From the NCBI GenBank assembly GCA_010279815.1, contig QEOQ01000214.1, positions 1,672,772 to 1,736,771 of the forward strand: DNA of 64,000 nucleotides, given 5' to 3'. Within the stretch, counting starts at the first letter, position 1. Each line of letters opens with the position of its first letter. Made by a program: the position numbers and the translations under genes. Positions 33,601 to 44,784 of this stretch are shown piece by piece. The stretch comes from Brachionus plicatilis. Lineage: Eukaryota > Rotifera > Eurotatoria > Ploima > Brachionidae. The notes below the pieces were generated by a model, which saw only the letters and a list, made by a program, of their open reading frames with translations, was not told where the DNA came from and did not search any database.

Positions 33601-36600
33601 AAAAAATCCGTCAAAAAATTATAAAAGAATTTCGTTTTGCTCAAAGTCAGAAAACTTTGGCGGATATGATCTTCGAAGAACAAATGCCAAACATAAATGC
33701 AATTGGTAATCTTTTCTGGACTCTGTATGTAGAACCAAAGCGTCCATTGTATCCGCGCAGAAGAGAGCGAAAAAAAATCAAGGGACAAAATATTTCGCCA
33801 GATGACGTTTCTATTTTGGTCACTGTCGTAAACGCTTACAGCCTTCCGGTCAGACGCGAAAATATTAGGTAACTTTATCTAGAAGAAAATATTTAATTTT
33901 TTTTTTTTAAATAGTGTTTAAAAAATCAATAATAAGATACTTAATTTAATTTTTACAATTAAATAATTTAAAATTTTAATTTTTTTTTTAATTTTTTAGA
34001 AATGATCCGATGAAAACAATTAAGGATCCAATAAGTGGCAGAACTATTCGTGTTCATGAGAATATAGCTGGCGATGTAGGCTAACTTTGGTCGGCTAGAT
34101 TAAAATAATAATCATTTATTTTTAAGTCTCTGGTACAGCCTTTTGTTGAAGTGACATTTCAGGAAGAAGTTAGAAGAACTGCCACTGCAAATGGACCAAA
34201 TGCTTCTTGGAACACTGAGCTTAAATTTCAGTTTCAGTAAGAATTTTAATTACTCTTAAAAAATTGTTTAATGAACGGCAAAATGTTATTTATTGTACAT
34301 TTTTATATTTTTGAGAGAAAAAATAAAAATCTCAAAATAAAAAAACTTAAAGAATTTTCATCAAGAAAAGTAACAATAAATTCGCAATTAATTAAAAGGG
34401 ATTTTTAAAATATTATCCTTGGTTTTTACATTTAAATTTTTCTAAAACTCCTTTTTAAGTAATTGTGAATTTATTATTACTTTTCTTGAATGAAATTTTT
34501 TTTAGAATTTTTGATTTTGAGATTTTTTTTTCTTCTCTCAAAAATGTAAAAATGTAAAAATATTAAAACATAAAAATGTACAATAAATAACATTTTGCTT
34601 AATGAACTTAAAAAAATTGAAATACTTAGGAAAAAATAAGAAATTGCTCCTCTATATGAATGATTTAATTCAATTTAGTAAATATTTAATATAATTAAAA
34701 ATTTAATTTCATGTTGTTTCACAATCACTTTCTGATTGAAACTAAAAATGCCATTTTAAGTAAGATAAAGTAAAAAATACAAATAGGAATATTGGTTAAA
34801 GTATAGTAAAATTCTGTCTTGGGTAATTTGTTACAGCTTACATCAAAAGTTTGACAAAATTAAAATCTTTTTAGCATATATTAATCTAAAAATACTTAAC
34901 TTTTTCAGCATACTTAAAAATTTTCTGCATACAGTTTAACTCTTAAACTTAAAAATAAAAATTGTAATCATATAATAATTATTTGAACATATATAAAATT
35001 TGATGATTTTTTTTTTTATAATTAATTTAAGAAAAGCAGTCAAAAAAACAATTTTCATGTTTTGTTTTTGTTCTTTCACTTTTTTATTTGTTTTTAATGC
35101 TCACTAAAAACATAAGTAATAAAAGGAAAAAAAGAAAAATTTTTAAATTTTGTGTAATTGAAAATAAATTATTATTAAAAAAACTTGGAGAGAGGAAATT
35201 TTTTTGACTAAAACGTTTTTGATTGTGAAGAACAAACACTGATATGTGTGGAATAATGTGACTCAATAAATTTTAATTAGAAAAATTAATTTTTTAAAGA
35301 TAAATAAACAAAAAGACAAAAAAATCTCGATTTTTTCAAACAAGAAATATTTTTTATTTTATCATATTAAAAAAATTCAAATTTAAATTGAACTTAAAAA
35401 AACAATAAAAAAGCATTATAAAGTTCTTCATTTAGAAGAATAATTTTCATTGAAGCTTAGTTCCTTGTTTAATAATATTTAATTTTATAAGGGTGGTATT
35501 TATTCTTTTACCAAATATCTAAAATTAATCATTAAAAATTGAGTGAATAGCATCAAAATTTTATCATAAAAAAAATGAAATTTATCACCAAAATAATTTT
35601 ATTTTTATCATCAAACTTATTAAAATTTCAATTTAATAAAAATCGTAATCAAAATACACGAAAACTTGGATTAATTAAGTAGAAAATAATTATCAAAAAT
35701 TTTTTTTTACCATTAAATTTTTGATGATAAATTTGAGTAAAAATTTGATTCCAAATTCTGATTTATTTATTTTCATTTTAAAACATAATAATAAATATAT
35801 TGACAAGCTAATGTTTAAATTTTTAGGCCTCCAAATAATGATCTCAGACCTGAGAGTCTACAAACATGCAAAGACAGCCTATACATAAATGTATTCGATG
35901 AAATTGAAGTAGACGTGCTAGAAGATGAACGAGACAGAGACTACACAGTTCACCTGAAAAAACACCGATATTGGCTCGGAGGCTTAAAAATACCATTTTC
36001 AAACGTTTACTTCAAATCCAAAATAGAGGGCACTTTCAAAATAGAGACTCCACCAGTACTTCTTGGTTACACGCGAGATCCAAAGCAGTCCTATCTGCAA
36101 TCAATGTCAACTTTCGATCCAAATTTTAATCTAGATGAACCCCTCAAAGAATCCTCTTATATCTCACTATTTATTACTATTGATCCACAATTAGTGGTAC
36201 CTGATGCTTTTAGAGAAGGAGTAAAAAAAAAAAAATTTATTTTTTAACACTAAATTTTTTTTTCCAGTATGACTCGATAGAAAGCATTGAGCTTTTGGAT
36301 AAAGTGGTGGCATGGTCAACTGGATTGAAAAAAAAATATCCCAATAGAGACCTTAAGCCGGTTGTGATGAACACTGATGGAAAGTCTGTTTTAATTACTA
36401 GATATATAAGACCTATCAAGCCTCCTGAAGAATTGATTGAAAATGGTGAAACAAGCTTGGAAACAGCTGTAAAAAAAGTGGACTTTTTTCTTTATTATTT
36501 ATTATTTTTTTTTAAAGCTTAAAGTGGCAAAATTTGTCTCAATGATTCCGTTTGTGTCCGATTCTCTAATTTTTCCAGGCATATGTGACATTTGGTCGAC

Positions 36601-37511
36601 TTGTGATGTAAAATTTTAAATTTTAAATCAAAAATAAAATTTTTATCTTTTTTATTTTTTTAAAGCAATTTTTAGAAATTTTATCTGGTGATGAAGAAGA
36701 ACATTCTGTTTTATTGGTAAATTTTTTTCTTGGTCTTGGCAAAAAAGCTTGGCTTCTGATCGGTATTTAAAATTTTTAGTTTTAATTTATTGAATTTTAT
36801 TTTAAAATAAAAGGCTCTTCGATTACTAGTGGACTGAGCTGTTACCCGCTCACATTGGAAAAAGATGGGTACACATTATGGTACCAAGGCGAGCCGTACA
36901 AAGTCAACGAGCCGCATAATCCAGTCAATGTGGTCAGTGCATTGGTCGACTCGACAGATATTTGGTTCAATGTCCAACCGTTCGATGAGCCCTATAGAAT
37001 TAAATTTGAAAATTTAACTAACTCTAAACAATGGAGGCCATTTTTGGGCAAAAGTTCCATTCAAACATTCGAGACAGTTCAGCCAGAGAAATTGGTGTTT
37101 GCCATAACAGATGAGAAAAATGTGTCAGATTTGGAGTCTAGAATTGAGATAGAGATAAAAACAAAGCTTAAAGAATGGCGACAAAGTCGCTATAGCACTC
37201 GTTTTGCCAATTTTGTGTCAATACCTCTAAAGCGCTTGTTAAAGGAAATGGAAAAAAATGTCAACTTGAAAATTCAAGATTCTGAGCCCGACGCTCTCAA
37301 GCAAACTATTGAGAGCTACCGATTGTCCGGATTTCCCATTAACATTCCTTATACAAATATGGAGTCTGTTATTGAGGCTGTTTACGCCACGCAAATTCAT
37401 GCTATAGCTACTGAAAATGTGCAGTTCGCTGTCAGTGTTTATGTTCATCCATATCCCAATACAATTCTATCTGTTTGGATCTATTTAGCTTTACTCTTTC
37501 CAAAAAATTAA
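24696..37511 (+). CDS. CC2D2A: CC2D2A, ciliary transition-zone coiled-coil and C2 domain protein
   Basis: A full-length orthologue in 18 coding exons, all in phase: 24696-24703, 24755-25175, 25245-25313, 25366-25461, 25516-25929, 25977-26327, 29306-29574, 29630-29786, 29839-30125, 32116-32689, 33234-33868, 34000-34075, 34127-34236, 35827-36220, 36268-36468, 36518-36607, 36666-36762, 36814-37511. The total is 1648 residues (human about 1620).

CC2D2A is part of the MKS/B9 module at the transition zone, needed for ciliary gating. Landmarks: basic and acidic N-terminal coiled coils; [17 protein letters not shown]; a first C2-like domain from about residue 691 ([28 protein letters not shown]); a second C2 around 1060-1230 ([33 protein letters not shown]); and a C-terminal transglutaminase-like fold from about 1385 ([20 protein letters not shown]) ending [13 protein letters not shown].

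The tiny first exon and the exon 10 acceptor (32113 or 32116) are the least certain points. Confidence 0.93.
26361..27642. mobile_element. 1.3-kb foldback element with GGCATCTTG ends
   Basis: Left end GGCATCTTGGAGTTGATGAT; right end inverted (CATCAACTTCAAGATGCC). The ends pair over about 50 bp. Further in, AAATGGGTATTTATTAATAT pairs with the inverted ATTAATATAAATACTCATTT, and both sides carry degenerate short repeats with GGGTATTTA/TACCC cores. No transposase. At 26775-27092 it contains a segment that is also present in the element at 39666-40210. No convincing target duplication. Confidence 0.6.
26775..27092. repeat. Partial copy of the 39666-40210 MITE
   Basis: About 85% similar by eye over 310 bp, ending TTGATCTTTTGATCTTGATC and CTTCAATTTGCC, the right end of the element at 39666-40210. 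The left half is absent. Confidence 0.7.
27679..28590. mobile_element. 0.9-kb foldback element in CC2D2A intron 6
   Basis: The left arm (about 27679-27905) and right arm (about 28340-28590) are inverted copies of about 200 bp, about 90% alike. Recognisable blocks are CTATGCCATTTAACCTCCAC, AGTACAAAATTTTACCA and TCATTTAAGTTTGAAATAAA with their complements. The interior is unique AT-rich DNA with no ORF. A classic foldback or large MITE. Confidence 0.75.
28717..28950 (-). mobile_element. LINE C-terminal fragment
   Basis: The minus strand reads [37 protein letters not shown] and DAGF with a stop. This is the very C-terminus of CR1/jockey-like ORF2 proteins (N..WN.LP.EVV....NGFK..LD.F). It is followed by a short UTR and a (TTA)n tail at 28717-28733. 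Only about 60 codons remain. Confidence 0.7.
30126..32115 (+). other. CC2D2A intron 9 (2.0 kb)
   Basis: Holds a LINE fragment at 30175-30540 and a half hairpin near 31980-32075. The rest is AT-rich with nothing recognised. Confidence 0.7.
30175..30540 (-). mobile_element. LINE C-terminal fragment (different family)
   Basis: The minus strand reads [20 protein letters not shown], then [20 protein letters not shown] and [16 protein letters not shown], then a stop and [20 protein letters not shown]-x-W-x-G-H-x-x-R-M and G-K-R-x-x-G-R-P-K are the standard C-terminal signature of RTE/jockey-type LINE proteins. It is truncated and carries nonsense codons. GC is clearly above the intron around it. 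Confidence 0.8.
34237..35826 (+). other. CC2D2A intron 13 (1.6 kb)
   Basis: Contains the hairpin MITE at 34277-34598; the rest is AT-rich without supported features. Confidence 0.7.
34277..34598. mobile_element. Hairpin MITE, GGCAAAATG-end family, copy 3, 9-bp duplication
   Basis: A 322-bp foldback starting GGCAAAATGTTATTTATTGT and ending ACAATAAATAACATTTTGC, with arms that pair along nearly their whole length. The exact 9-bp repeat TTAATGAAC flanks it (34268-34276 and 34599-34607). The reverse-complement relative begins at 63676. It lies inside a CC2D2A intron 40 bp from the donor site. Confidence 0.85.
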
Positions 37512-37550
37512 AATTTTTTACCAACTATCTATATTCATTGATTATTAATT

Positions 37551-37556
37551 AATAAA
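37551..37556 (+). terminator. Polyadenylation signal AATAAA of CC2D2A
   Basis: AATAAA 40 bp downstream of the CC2D2A stop. The position is typical, but the hexamer is frequent in this DNA. Confidence 0.45.
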
Positions 37557-38772
37557 GATTTGATATCAGACAGAGTTTTTTGATTTTTTTGATTTTTTTT
37601 TCTGCTTAAAATTATTTAAGTAAAAGTTAATATAAATTTTTTCGTAGCTAATTTTTTAGATTCCTTCCAAAAAAAATACATAAAATAATTCAGGATTTTT
37701 TTAATAGATTCGGTAAGAAAAAAAAGATTTCCAATTTTAGCAGAAAAATTGCAATTTTCAGAACATAAAAAAAATACTATAATACTTTAAATTTATAAAA
37801 ATACTCTTTACTTTTTGGCTGAAATTTACGATAATTTTTGGCAAAAAAATGTAAAGAATAGTAAAAAAAAAGAACTAGGAAATAATTTAGGTTTATCTAA
37901 ATTTAAAATAATAATTTAAGTAATTTGTGCCATATCCAACATGATAATAGGAGAGGTTTTTATCTCTTTTTCCAGTATCGATCTGATACAGAGAAAGTTA
38001 CTCTTCGAACCCTGCTGAAGGAGAAAAAATCTTTAAAATTAAAATATGGGTCCGGTTTTAACTGGGTAATAATTGCGGTGTAGAATATCAATTCAATGCA
38101 ATTAAAAAATGAATGGTTTAAACCGCTATTATTTATTTATTTTCTAAATTCTTAAAATAAAAATCAATTCAATGCCATTCGGTAAAAAAAAAGATAAATT
38201 AATATTTTTTACTATTGCCTTTTTTTTACCAAAAATTAACGTAAACTTTGGCCAAAAAAGTAAAAAGAATTTCAGTTTTTATACTACTCTCCAATTAAAG
38301 AACAAAATTGCAATTTTTATTTCCGATAAAAATTAGAAATTCTTAATATATTCTTATAATTAAAAAAAAAGATTTGAATTAATTAATTGTTTAATTATTA
38401 ATATTTATTTTAAGTAATAGTTCTCTACTCTATAACATACCCTAATCCCTAGACCAGGACTCCGCCCGAGATCACGTTTGATTTTTACTATAAAAAATAC
38501 CAAAAAGTACAAAATTTTTTTTAATTGTTGAATCTCATTGTCTATACATGGAAAATGACCAACAGCATTTATTTTTAAATTGATATTGAATAGACTGTAT
38601 AATATTTAGAGTAAAAAAAATCTAATTTACTAATTCCTAAATGTTTTATATTTTTTAAAATAATCATCAAAATTTAAATTCAAAAGCCGATTTTTATTTT
38701 TTTAAATTAGAAAAAAAAATTTAAAGATTTTAAATTATTATTACATTTACTGAAAAAAAATTTTTCTTATTC
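37557..38772. other. Intergenic, nothing recognised
   Basis: AT-rich. No ORF, repeat end or RNA gene that I can support. Confidence 0.35.
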
Positions 38773-39228
38773 ATCATATGGATGTCGTGTTTTGACAACA
38801 AAAATCTTCTTTCTACACCCAAAAAAAAGATTATCACAACCAAAACAAGTGAAAATGCGCGGTAGACCGAGAAAAGTGAATAAAGATGAGGACGAGTTAG
38901 TTGAGGATGTAATAGATGTTGAGACTGGAGTTGAAGTTGCTAAAGAGAACAAGCGAGGTAGATCAAAAAAAATGAAAACAGCATTAGAGAAAGAAAAGCC
39001 TAAAAAGAGAGAAAGACCTCCAAAATCTAAAAAAAGTTTAAAATAATTTAGAAATTAAATAAGTGTAAAAATTTTGAGTATAAAAATCATTTTTTATTTG
39101 ATTTATAAATAAATTTATTCATTTTTCAAAAATTGAGTACTTTTGATCAGGAATTTTTTTGGTTGTGAAAATCTTTTTTTGGGTGTAGAAAGCAGATTTT
39201 TTTTTGTCAAAAGGTTTTTACCTTCATC
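38773..39228. mobile_element. Inverted-repeat cassette carrying an AT-hook ORF
   Basis: The left arm (38773-38846) has CTTTCTACACCCAAAAAAAA and GATTATCACAACCAAAA. The right arm (about 39157-39228) is its inverted copy, with TTTGGTTGTGAAAATC and GGGTGTAGAAAG. The arms pair over about 70 bp with few mismatches and enclose one short ORF (38855-39046). It looks like a small mobile element with a gene, not a plain MITE. No clear target duplication. Confidence 0.55.
38855..39046 (+). CDS. 63-residue AT-hook protein
   Basis: Starts MRGRPRKVNKDEDELVED and continues with an acidic patch, then three basic blocks: NKRGRSKK, EKPKKRERPPKSKKSLK. RGRPRK is a canonical AT-hook that binds the minor groove of AT-rich DNA; RGRSKK and RERPPK are weaker versions. 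Size and layout resemble HMGA-type proteins, but the first hook is at the very N-terminus. The frame is also open upstream from 38792 through part of the left repeat arm; I chose the first ATG. The ORF is bounded by an inverted repeat. A DNA-binding factor encoded by a mobile element is possible, as is a host gene fragment picked up by one. Nuclear location is inferred. Confidence 0.5.
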   Translation: MRGRPRKVNKDEDELVEDVIDVETGVEVAKENKRGRSKKMKTALEKEKPKKRERPPKSKKSLK

Positions 39229-39665
39229 AAATCATTGTTTCAAAATTTATTAAGTACAACAAAAATGATAGATAATAATTCGCTTATTATGCTTACTTAA
39301 ATAATTTTTAATAATTGATTTGATAGTCAAATAGTATATTAAAAAAAATTAGCTATTTTATTTATTAGAAAATTTTAATTTTTTAATTCGCATCATTATT
39401 TAAATTTTAATTAAAATTTCAAATTAGATTTTTAAAAATAAAGAATTAAAAGAACATTTTTATTATTTTATCTTTACTAAAAATAAAATCTTAAATTTAC
39501 AAAATTTAGAGAACTTGAAAATGGTAAACACACTGCCAGACAGTGATATTACAGGTTTGGTTGTAGCCAATTTGTTTTCAATGGCATTTAAAATTATGAT
39601 CATTATTTAATTATTATGATAATTAAATAAACCCTGACCATTTTAGCAAAATACTGACCAAATTA

Positions 39666-40210
39666 GACAAATTGAAGTTTCAGATCAAATTTTAAGATCA
39701 AAACGATCATTTAAAATTTCAAAACTTAATTAATCTAATGATTTTAATAATTTTTAAGAAATAAATACTAAACATTGCTAGACATGTTATGTCTAATAAT
39801 AGTTCATTATCAAATAAACATCAAAATGATTGATCTCTAATTTATTTAACAAAAACAGTCAATAATTTAAATAATTCAGGTTAAGTTAATTCACAAATTC
39901 AAATTTATAAATTTTATAGCCATTCATTCAAACTGAAATAATTTTATTTTTCCACTTCAATAAATTTTAAATTTTAAAATAGTTAATTTTTTTGACTTAA
40001 AAAGTAAATTTACATTAAAATCAATTAAAATATTTAAACCTATTAAAGTAAAATAAAAAGGAACATTTTAAAATTTTAAATATGAAATTAAACTTGACAT
40101 GACATGTCAAGTAATTGCCTATGAAAAAATTGATTTTCCCTCTATTATTAAAAAAAATATTACAATTTATATTTTGATCTTTTGATCTTGATCTTAAACT
40201 TCAATTTGCC
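39666..40210. mobile_element. 545-bp MITE with 8-bp target duplication
   Basis: Terminal repeats GACAAATTGAAGTTTCAGAT and (inverted) GGCAAATTGAAGTTTAAGAT, about 24 bp with few mismatches. The exact 8-bp repeat CCAAATTA flanks it (39658-39665 and 40211-40218). The paralogous D2 sequence reads straight through at 47310-47317 (ACAAATTA, one copy), so D2 is the empty site. An 8-bp duplication suggests hAT mobilisation (inference). A partial second copy lies in CC2D2A intron 6 (26775-27092). Confidence 0.88.
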
Positions 40211-40435
40211 CCAAATTAATATAAGCTGTCAATTTTTAAAGCTAAATCTTGATTTAATGCACTTAAATTTTATATTTTATTTTATGAAATCAAAAATTTT
40301 TGAAATTTGAATAAAAAAATTACAAAACCAAAAATTATTTATTAAATAATAAAATTGGATGAAAAACATCGATTTTAGAAAGGAAATAAATCTAGACGAA
40401 TTATTGGATTAAGATTAAATTAAATTTTTTAAAAA

Positions 40436-42065
40436 TCAAAGTTTTACAAATATAATAAAACATTTATCAAAATTAACAAAAGCCAAATGATTGTCAAAAG
40501 TAATAAAATAGTCGCTTATTTCGGATTGCAGCTCCAGATTAACACGCTTCATTTGTTTAAGATTTAAGTCCATAAAGTCGACTTTGTCAAAGCTTTTGTG
40601 CACCATCACCAATCTGTTCATCTTGTCAACAAATATTTTGTCAGCATACACCGATTCTATGAAATAGGAATGAGCATACTTTCCACTGGTTCGTTCCATT
40701 ACTCTGAGACAATTTTTCTCCAAATCTCTAATGACCAAATGTTTCTCATTGGCAAAAACAACCTCAAAGCCTGTTTTGGGCAAATAAAAGTCTTCTTTCT
40801 CGTTTTCCACTTGGCCAAATACGGCCTTTCTGTTAAAGTCATGATCGAGCACAGTGATACACTTTTTTTTCTCCACAAAAATCATTACCTCAGTCTGATT
40901 AACGTAGATAATTCTCTTATCTGCGCTGACAAATTTTAAATTGTGAAAACTGGCGCCAATTTCATAAACGCAAAATATTTGCCTTTCATTCGAGTCCAAA
41001 ATTAAAACAAAATTTTTGCTATCAAACGCCACCATGGTGGATTTAAATGAAAAATTCTTGACCAATTTCTGGGTTATTATTTCCTGTTTGTTGCTAGTTA
41101 TTTTCAGCTTAATTTCAATACAGTCCTGTTTGGTCTCAGATTCCATTATGTAAAAAATTTTCCTGTTAATCGGATAAAACCATTTTCTATCTTGTAAACT
41201 ATCAAAATCAAAATAGACCGTGATCATTGGAGAAATGTCATTAGCCGGCACTACATTATCAACTATGACCTCTTTTGAACTAAAAACTGGGTCCACTTGA
41301 GACAAATTTTCATTTATTTTGCCAAGAGTTTCTTTAATTTTGGTGATCTGGCTCAGCACTTGCTTCAAGTCAGATTTATTTTTCATATTTTTTACCTCGG
41401 TAGAGAGCTGTTTGAGTTTTAGTTTAAGAGAAGAGTTCACCTTTTCGATAGAATCGGAAAGGTGAATTATTTCAGTGATTGATTTTTGACTTTTAGATTG
41501 AAAGACTAGTTCCTCGCTGTTTATTTTGGTGGGTTTAATGGTAATGAGAGCCAAGATGGTTGAGTTGGTTCTGTCAGATTGGCCATGAATTTGATCACAA
41601 AATTTGCAGTTTATCCTGGCATTGGTATTAGTGCATTTGAGACACACGGTAAGTCTGTCGCACATCATTTTCGGCAGTCGTTCAGCATGGTCGAATGTTT
41701 TGTGGCACACTGGGCATTTGAGAATGGAATCTATGTCGCTTTTAAAATAACAATAATTTTCATCTTCTTCAGAAAGTTTTCTTTTCTACAATTAAAAATA
41801 AATAAAAAAAAATTTAAATTTTAACTAAATTTTTTACTTTGTTAGAAACACTTTCTACGCTTAGAGGTGGGCAGCTGATTTTTGTGGCTGGTTGAGAATT
41901 CAATGGTGTTGAGTGAGATGAATAGGATAGAAAAGAATCTTTTTGATCCGTAGTGGACTCGTTTGGTGACAATTCAGAATCGTGTACGCGCTGTTTTTTC
42001 CGCTTAGCTCCATCAGAGTCTTCGACTATTTCTGGAACATTTTTTTCCACTAAAATACTCTTCAT
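40436..42065 (-). CDS. RING-finger protein with coiled coil and beta-propeller-like C-terminus
   Basis: Two exons, 42065-41838 and 41785-40436, separated by a 52-bp intron (donor GTAAAA, acceptor TTGTAG), giving 525 residues.

The N-terminus is Ser/Thr-rich with the basic cluster KRKKQR, a possible nuclear signal. Then LKCPVCHKTFD, MMCDRLTVCLKC and INCKFCDQIHG form a RING-like zinc site, although the usual central His is not in its normal place. A coiled coil follows (about residues 165-240, SDSIEKVNSSLKLKLKQL and onward). Last come about 270 residues of short repeated beta-strand-type blocks resembling the propeller of TRIM/NHL proteins. The likely role is an E3 ubiquitin ligase, by architecture only.

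Its start lies about 430 bp from the oppositely oriented kinesin remnant. A deleted copy sits at 47516-47611. Confidence 0.75.
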
Positions 42066-42198
42066 TTTCAAAATTACAAATGATAAAAAATTAAATTTGA
42101 AATTTAGTGAATAAATGTTAAGTTTTTTGTTTTAAGCTTTCTAATAATGATTGTTTCGAAGACTATTCAAATAAATTTTGAGAAATTCGAAAAAAATC

Positions 42199-42240
42199 AA
42201 ATAAGTATGTGTGTGAGTGTGATCACACACATACTTATTT
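42199..42240. promoter_or_regulatory. Dyad element between divergent genes
   Basis: AAATAAGTATGTGTG and CACACATACTTATTT form 15-bp perfect arms around TGAGTGTGATCA. It lies about 130 bp upstream of the RING gene start and upstream of the kinesin remnant on the other strand. It begins exactly where the homology with copy D2 ends. It may be a protein-binding dyad or a small hairpin; function unknown. Confidence 0.4.
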
Positions 42241-42500
42241 AAATATTTGAATTCATTAATCTTGGGACTGCATGCAAAAATCTATTTGTTGCAATAAATT
42301 TAATTAAATTTTTTCATTTAAATTTTCTTATTATTTGTACCAAAATGGAGCCCAAATGTGGAGCTTATCCGCTCGGATTGAGTGCCACCAATTGTCAATC
42401 AAATAAGAGCTGGTGATAAGTTTTGCGGATCACCAAGCGACACATTCATCATTCTGTGTTTAGTTTTTTGTTTTTATTGAAAAATTTTTCTTTTTTCAGA

Positions 42501-43710
<1,210 letters not shown>

Positions 43711-43851
43711 ACTTTCAATGCATGTTGCTATTTTTGAAAAATAAATATCCTCCTAGAAAAAAGATAATTTTTTTAATAATCTTGCTTTTATTAAAAAAAA
43801 CTCACATTTTGAAAATCATCTCTCAGTTTAGTTGAAATTGTATCCAAATTT

Positions 43852-44184
43852 TCAGCGATGTGAGACCTTTAGTTTCTTGGAGCTAAAGCACGATTCTTTT
43901 AGTTCGCGCTTGACGGCTTTGTTAATTTCTTTAATTAACTGCCGCTTTTTGGCTCCTATATGGGACACCAGACATCGTTTAAGCCTAGTCTGGGATACCG
44001 TTTTTATTTCAGCATCCATAAAAGCGTCCCAATCTAAGTCTATGAGTGTCTTACGATAAGACGGATCAAGATTGATTGATCGTCTTAAAAGAATAATCCT
44101 AAGTACTAATTGCCAGTCCCCTGGCTTATGTTGCAACATGTCTTGAAGACGAGAGCAAAGAAGAATAGTGTCCTGAAGAAGCAT
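43852..44184 (-). CDS. Uncharacterised ORF next to the inverted duplication
   Basis: About 110 codons from MLLQDTILLCSRLQDML. The composition is not low complexity (SINLDPSYRKTLIDLDWDAF, SQTRLKRCLVSHIGAKKRQ). The last residues KKLKVSHR run into the left arm. The gene piece HIAENL inside the arm is one frame over, so either a splice at CTAAAG|GTCTC joins them or they are unrelated. No family recognised. Confidence 0.35.
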   Translation of the reverse strand: MLLQDTILLCSRLQDMLQHKPGDWQLVLRIILLRRSINLDPSYRKTLIDLDWDAFMDAEIKTVSQTRLKRCLVSHIGAKKRQLIKEINKAVKRELKESCFSSKKLKVSHR

Positions 44185-44778
44185 GCTTTCGAAATGAGAG
44201 AAACTTAAAGAGAGAGTTTCTAGAAAGAGAGTATGAAAAAGAGGGAGTGTGTGCACACCAGGCTTAAGCCAAAGAGCTCTCGAGAAGCTTATAAAAATGG
44301 GTGTGCACAAAAGATTAGAAACACGCTATAGGCACGCTAGCGAAGACTAGGCGTTAGGATTTTTTTAATCTACTCATTTAGAGACGAAATCGAATAGAGC
44401 TTAAAATGAATAATTTGTTGTTGTTGGCAAAGCTAAGCTTTTTTTCTTGTTCTTGATGTTTTTGTCGGTGGCTAAATGAGAGATGATGAGTGAGCGCGAT
44501 TCGGATTGTTTAAATTTTGGTTCCATCGATGTATTTCGAACCAGATTGGTTGAAATTTCAACATCAGAACCTTGAAAAATTAAATTTTTGTATATTTTAA
44601 AATAAATAAGGTTAGCTTACCATAAAAATTTATTTCATAAACCTTAGCAATTGGCTTTCTTAGACACTCGTGCGAAGCGTAGGTTGGTTTACAAAAAGGG
44701 TCACCCTGGTTAGCCTAAAAAGGTAAAAAAAAACTAATCATAAGGTAATTATAAGCCAAATTGTTTTTGTTTTTGCTT
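43868..44778. other. Spacer between the inverted arms
   Basis: It carries a minus-strand ORF (44184-43852; LQDMLQHKPGDWQLVLRIIL and KRQLIKEINKAVKRELKE) of unknown family. It also carries a direct copy of part of the left arm (44519-44784). Confidence 0.6.
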
Positions 44779-44784
44779 GGTCTC
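44519..44784. repeat. Direct copy of 43265-43519
   Basis: A direct-orientation duplicate of part of the left arm and its flank, differing by an 11-bp insertion CATAAGGTAAT. Its right end merges with the right arm at the shared hexamer GGTCTC (44779-44784). Confidence 0.88.

Larger units (their letters stand above)
39290..42196. repeat. Segmental duplication, copy D1 (contains the RING gene)
   Basis: 39290-39665, 40211-40430 and about 41945-42196 are closely matched in the same order at 46953-47722 (copy D2). D1 additionally contains the MITE at 39666-40210 and the body of the RING gene, which D2 lacks. Shared marks include AATGGTAAACACACTGCCAG and AAATCTAGACGAATTATTGG. Confidence 0.85.

Noticed and set aside
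33300..33788. 162-codon minus-strand ORF
   Set aside because: Antisense shadow of CC2D2A exon 11.
37930..38070. Possible small RNA gene in a slightly GC-richer patch
   Set aside because: I could not fold a tRNA or other known RNA from it and saw no promoter boxes.
40598..40939. 113-codon plus-strand ORF
   Set aside because: Antisense to exon 2 of the RING gene, whose frame is far longer and spliced coherently.
44779..44784. GGTCTC as an engineered restriction site joint
   Set aside because: The hexamer is present at both natural parental breakpoints, so it is better explained as microhomology than as a cloning scar.
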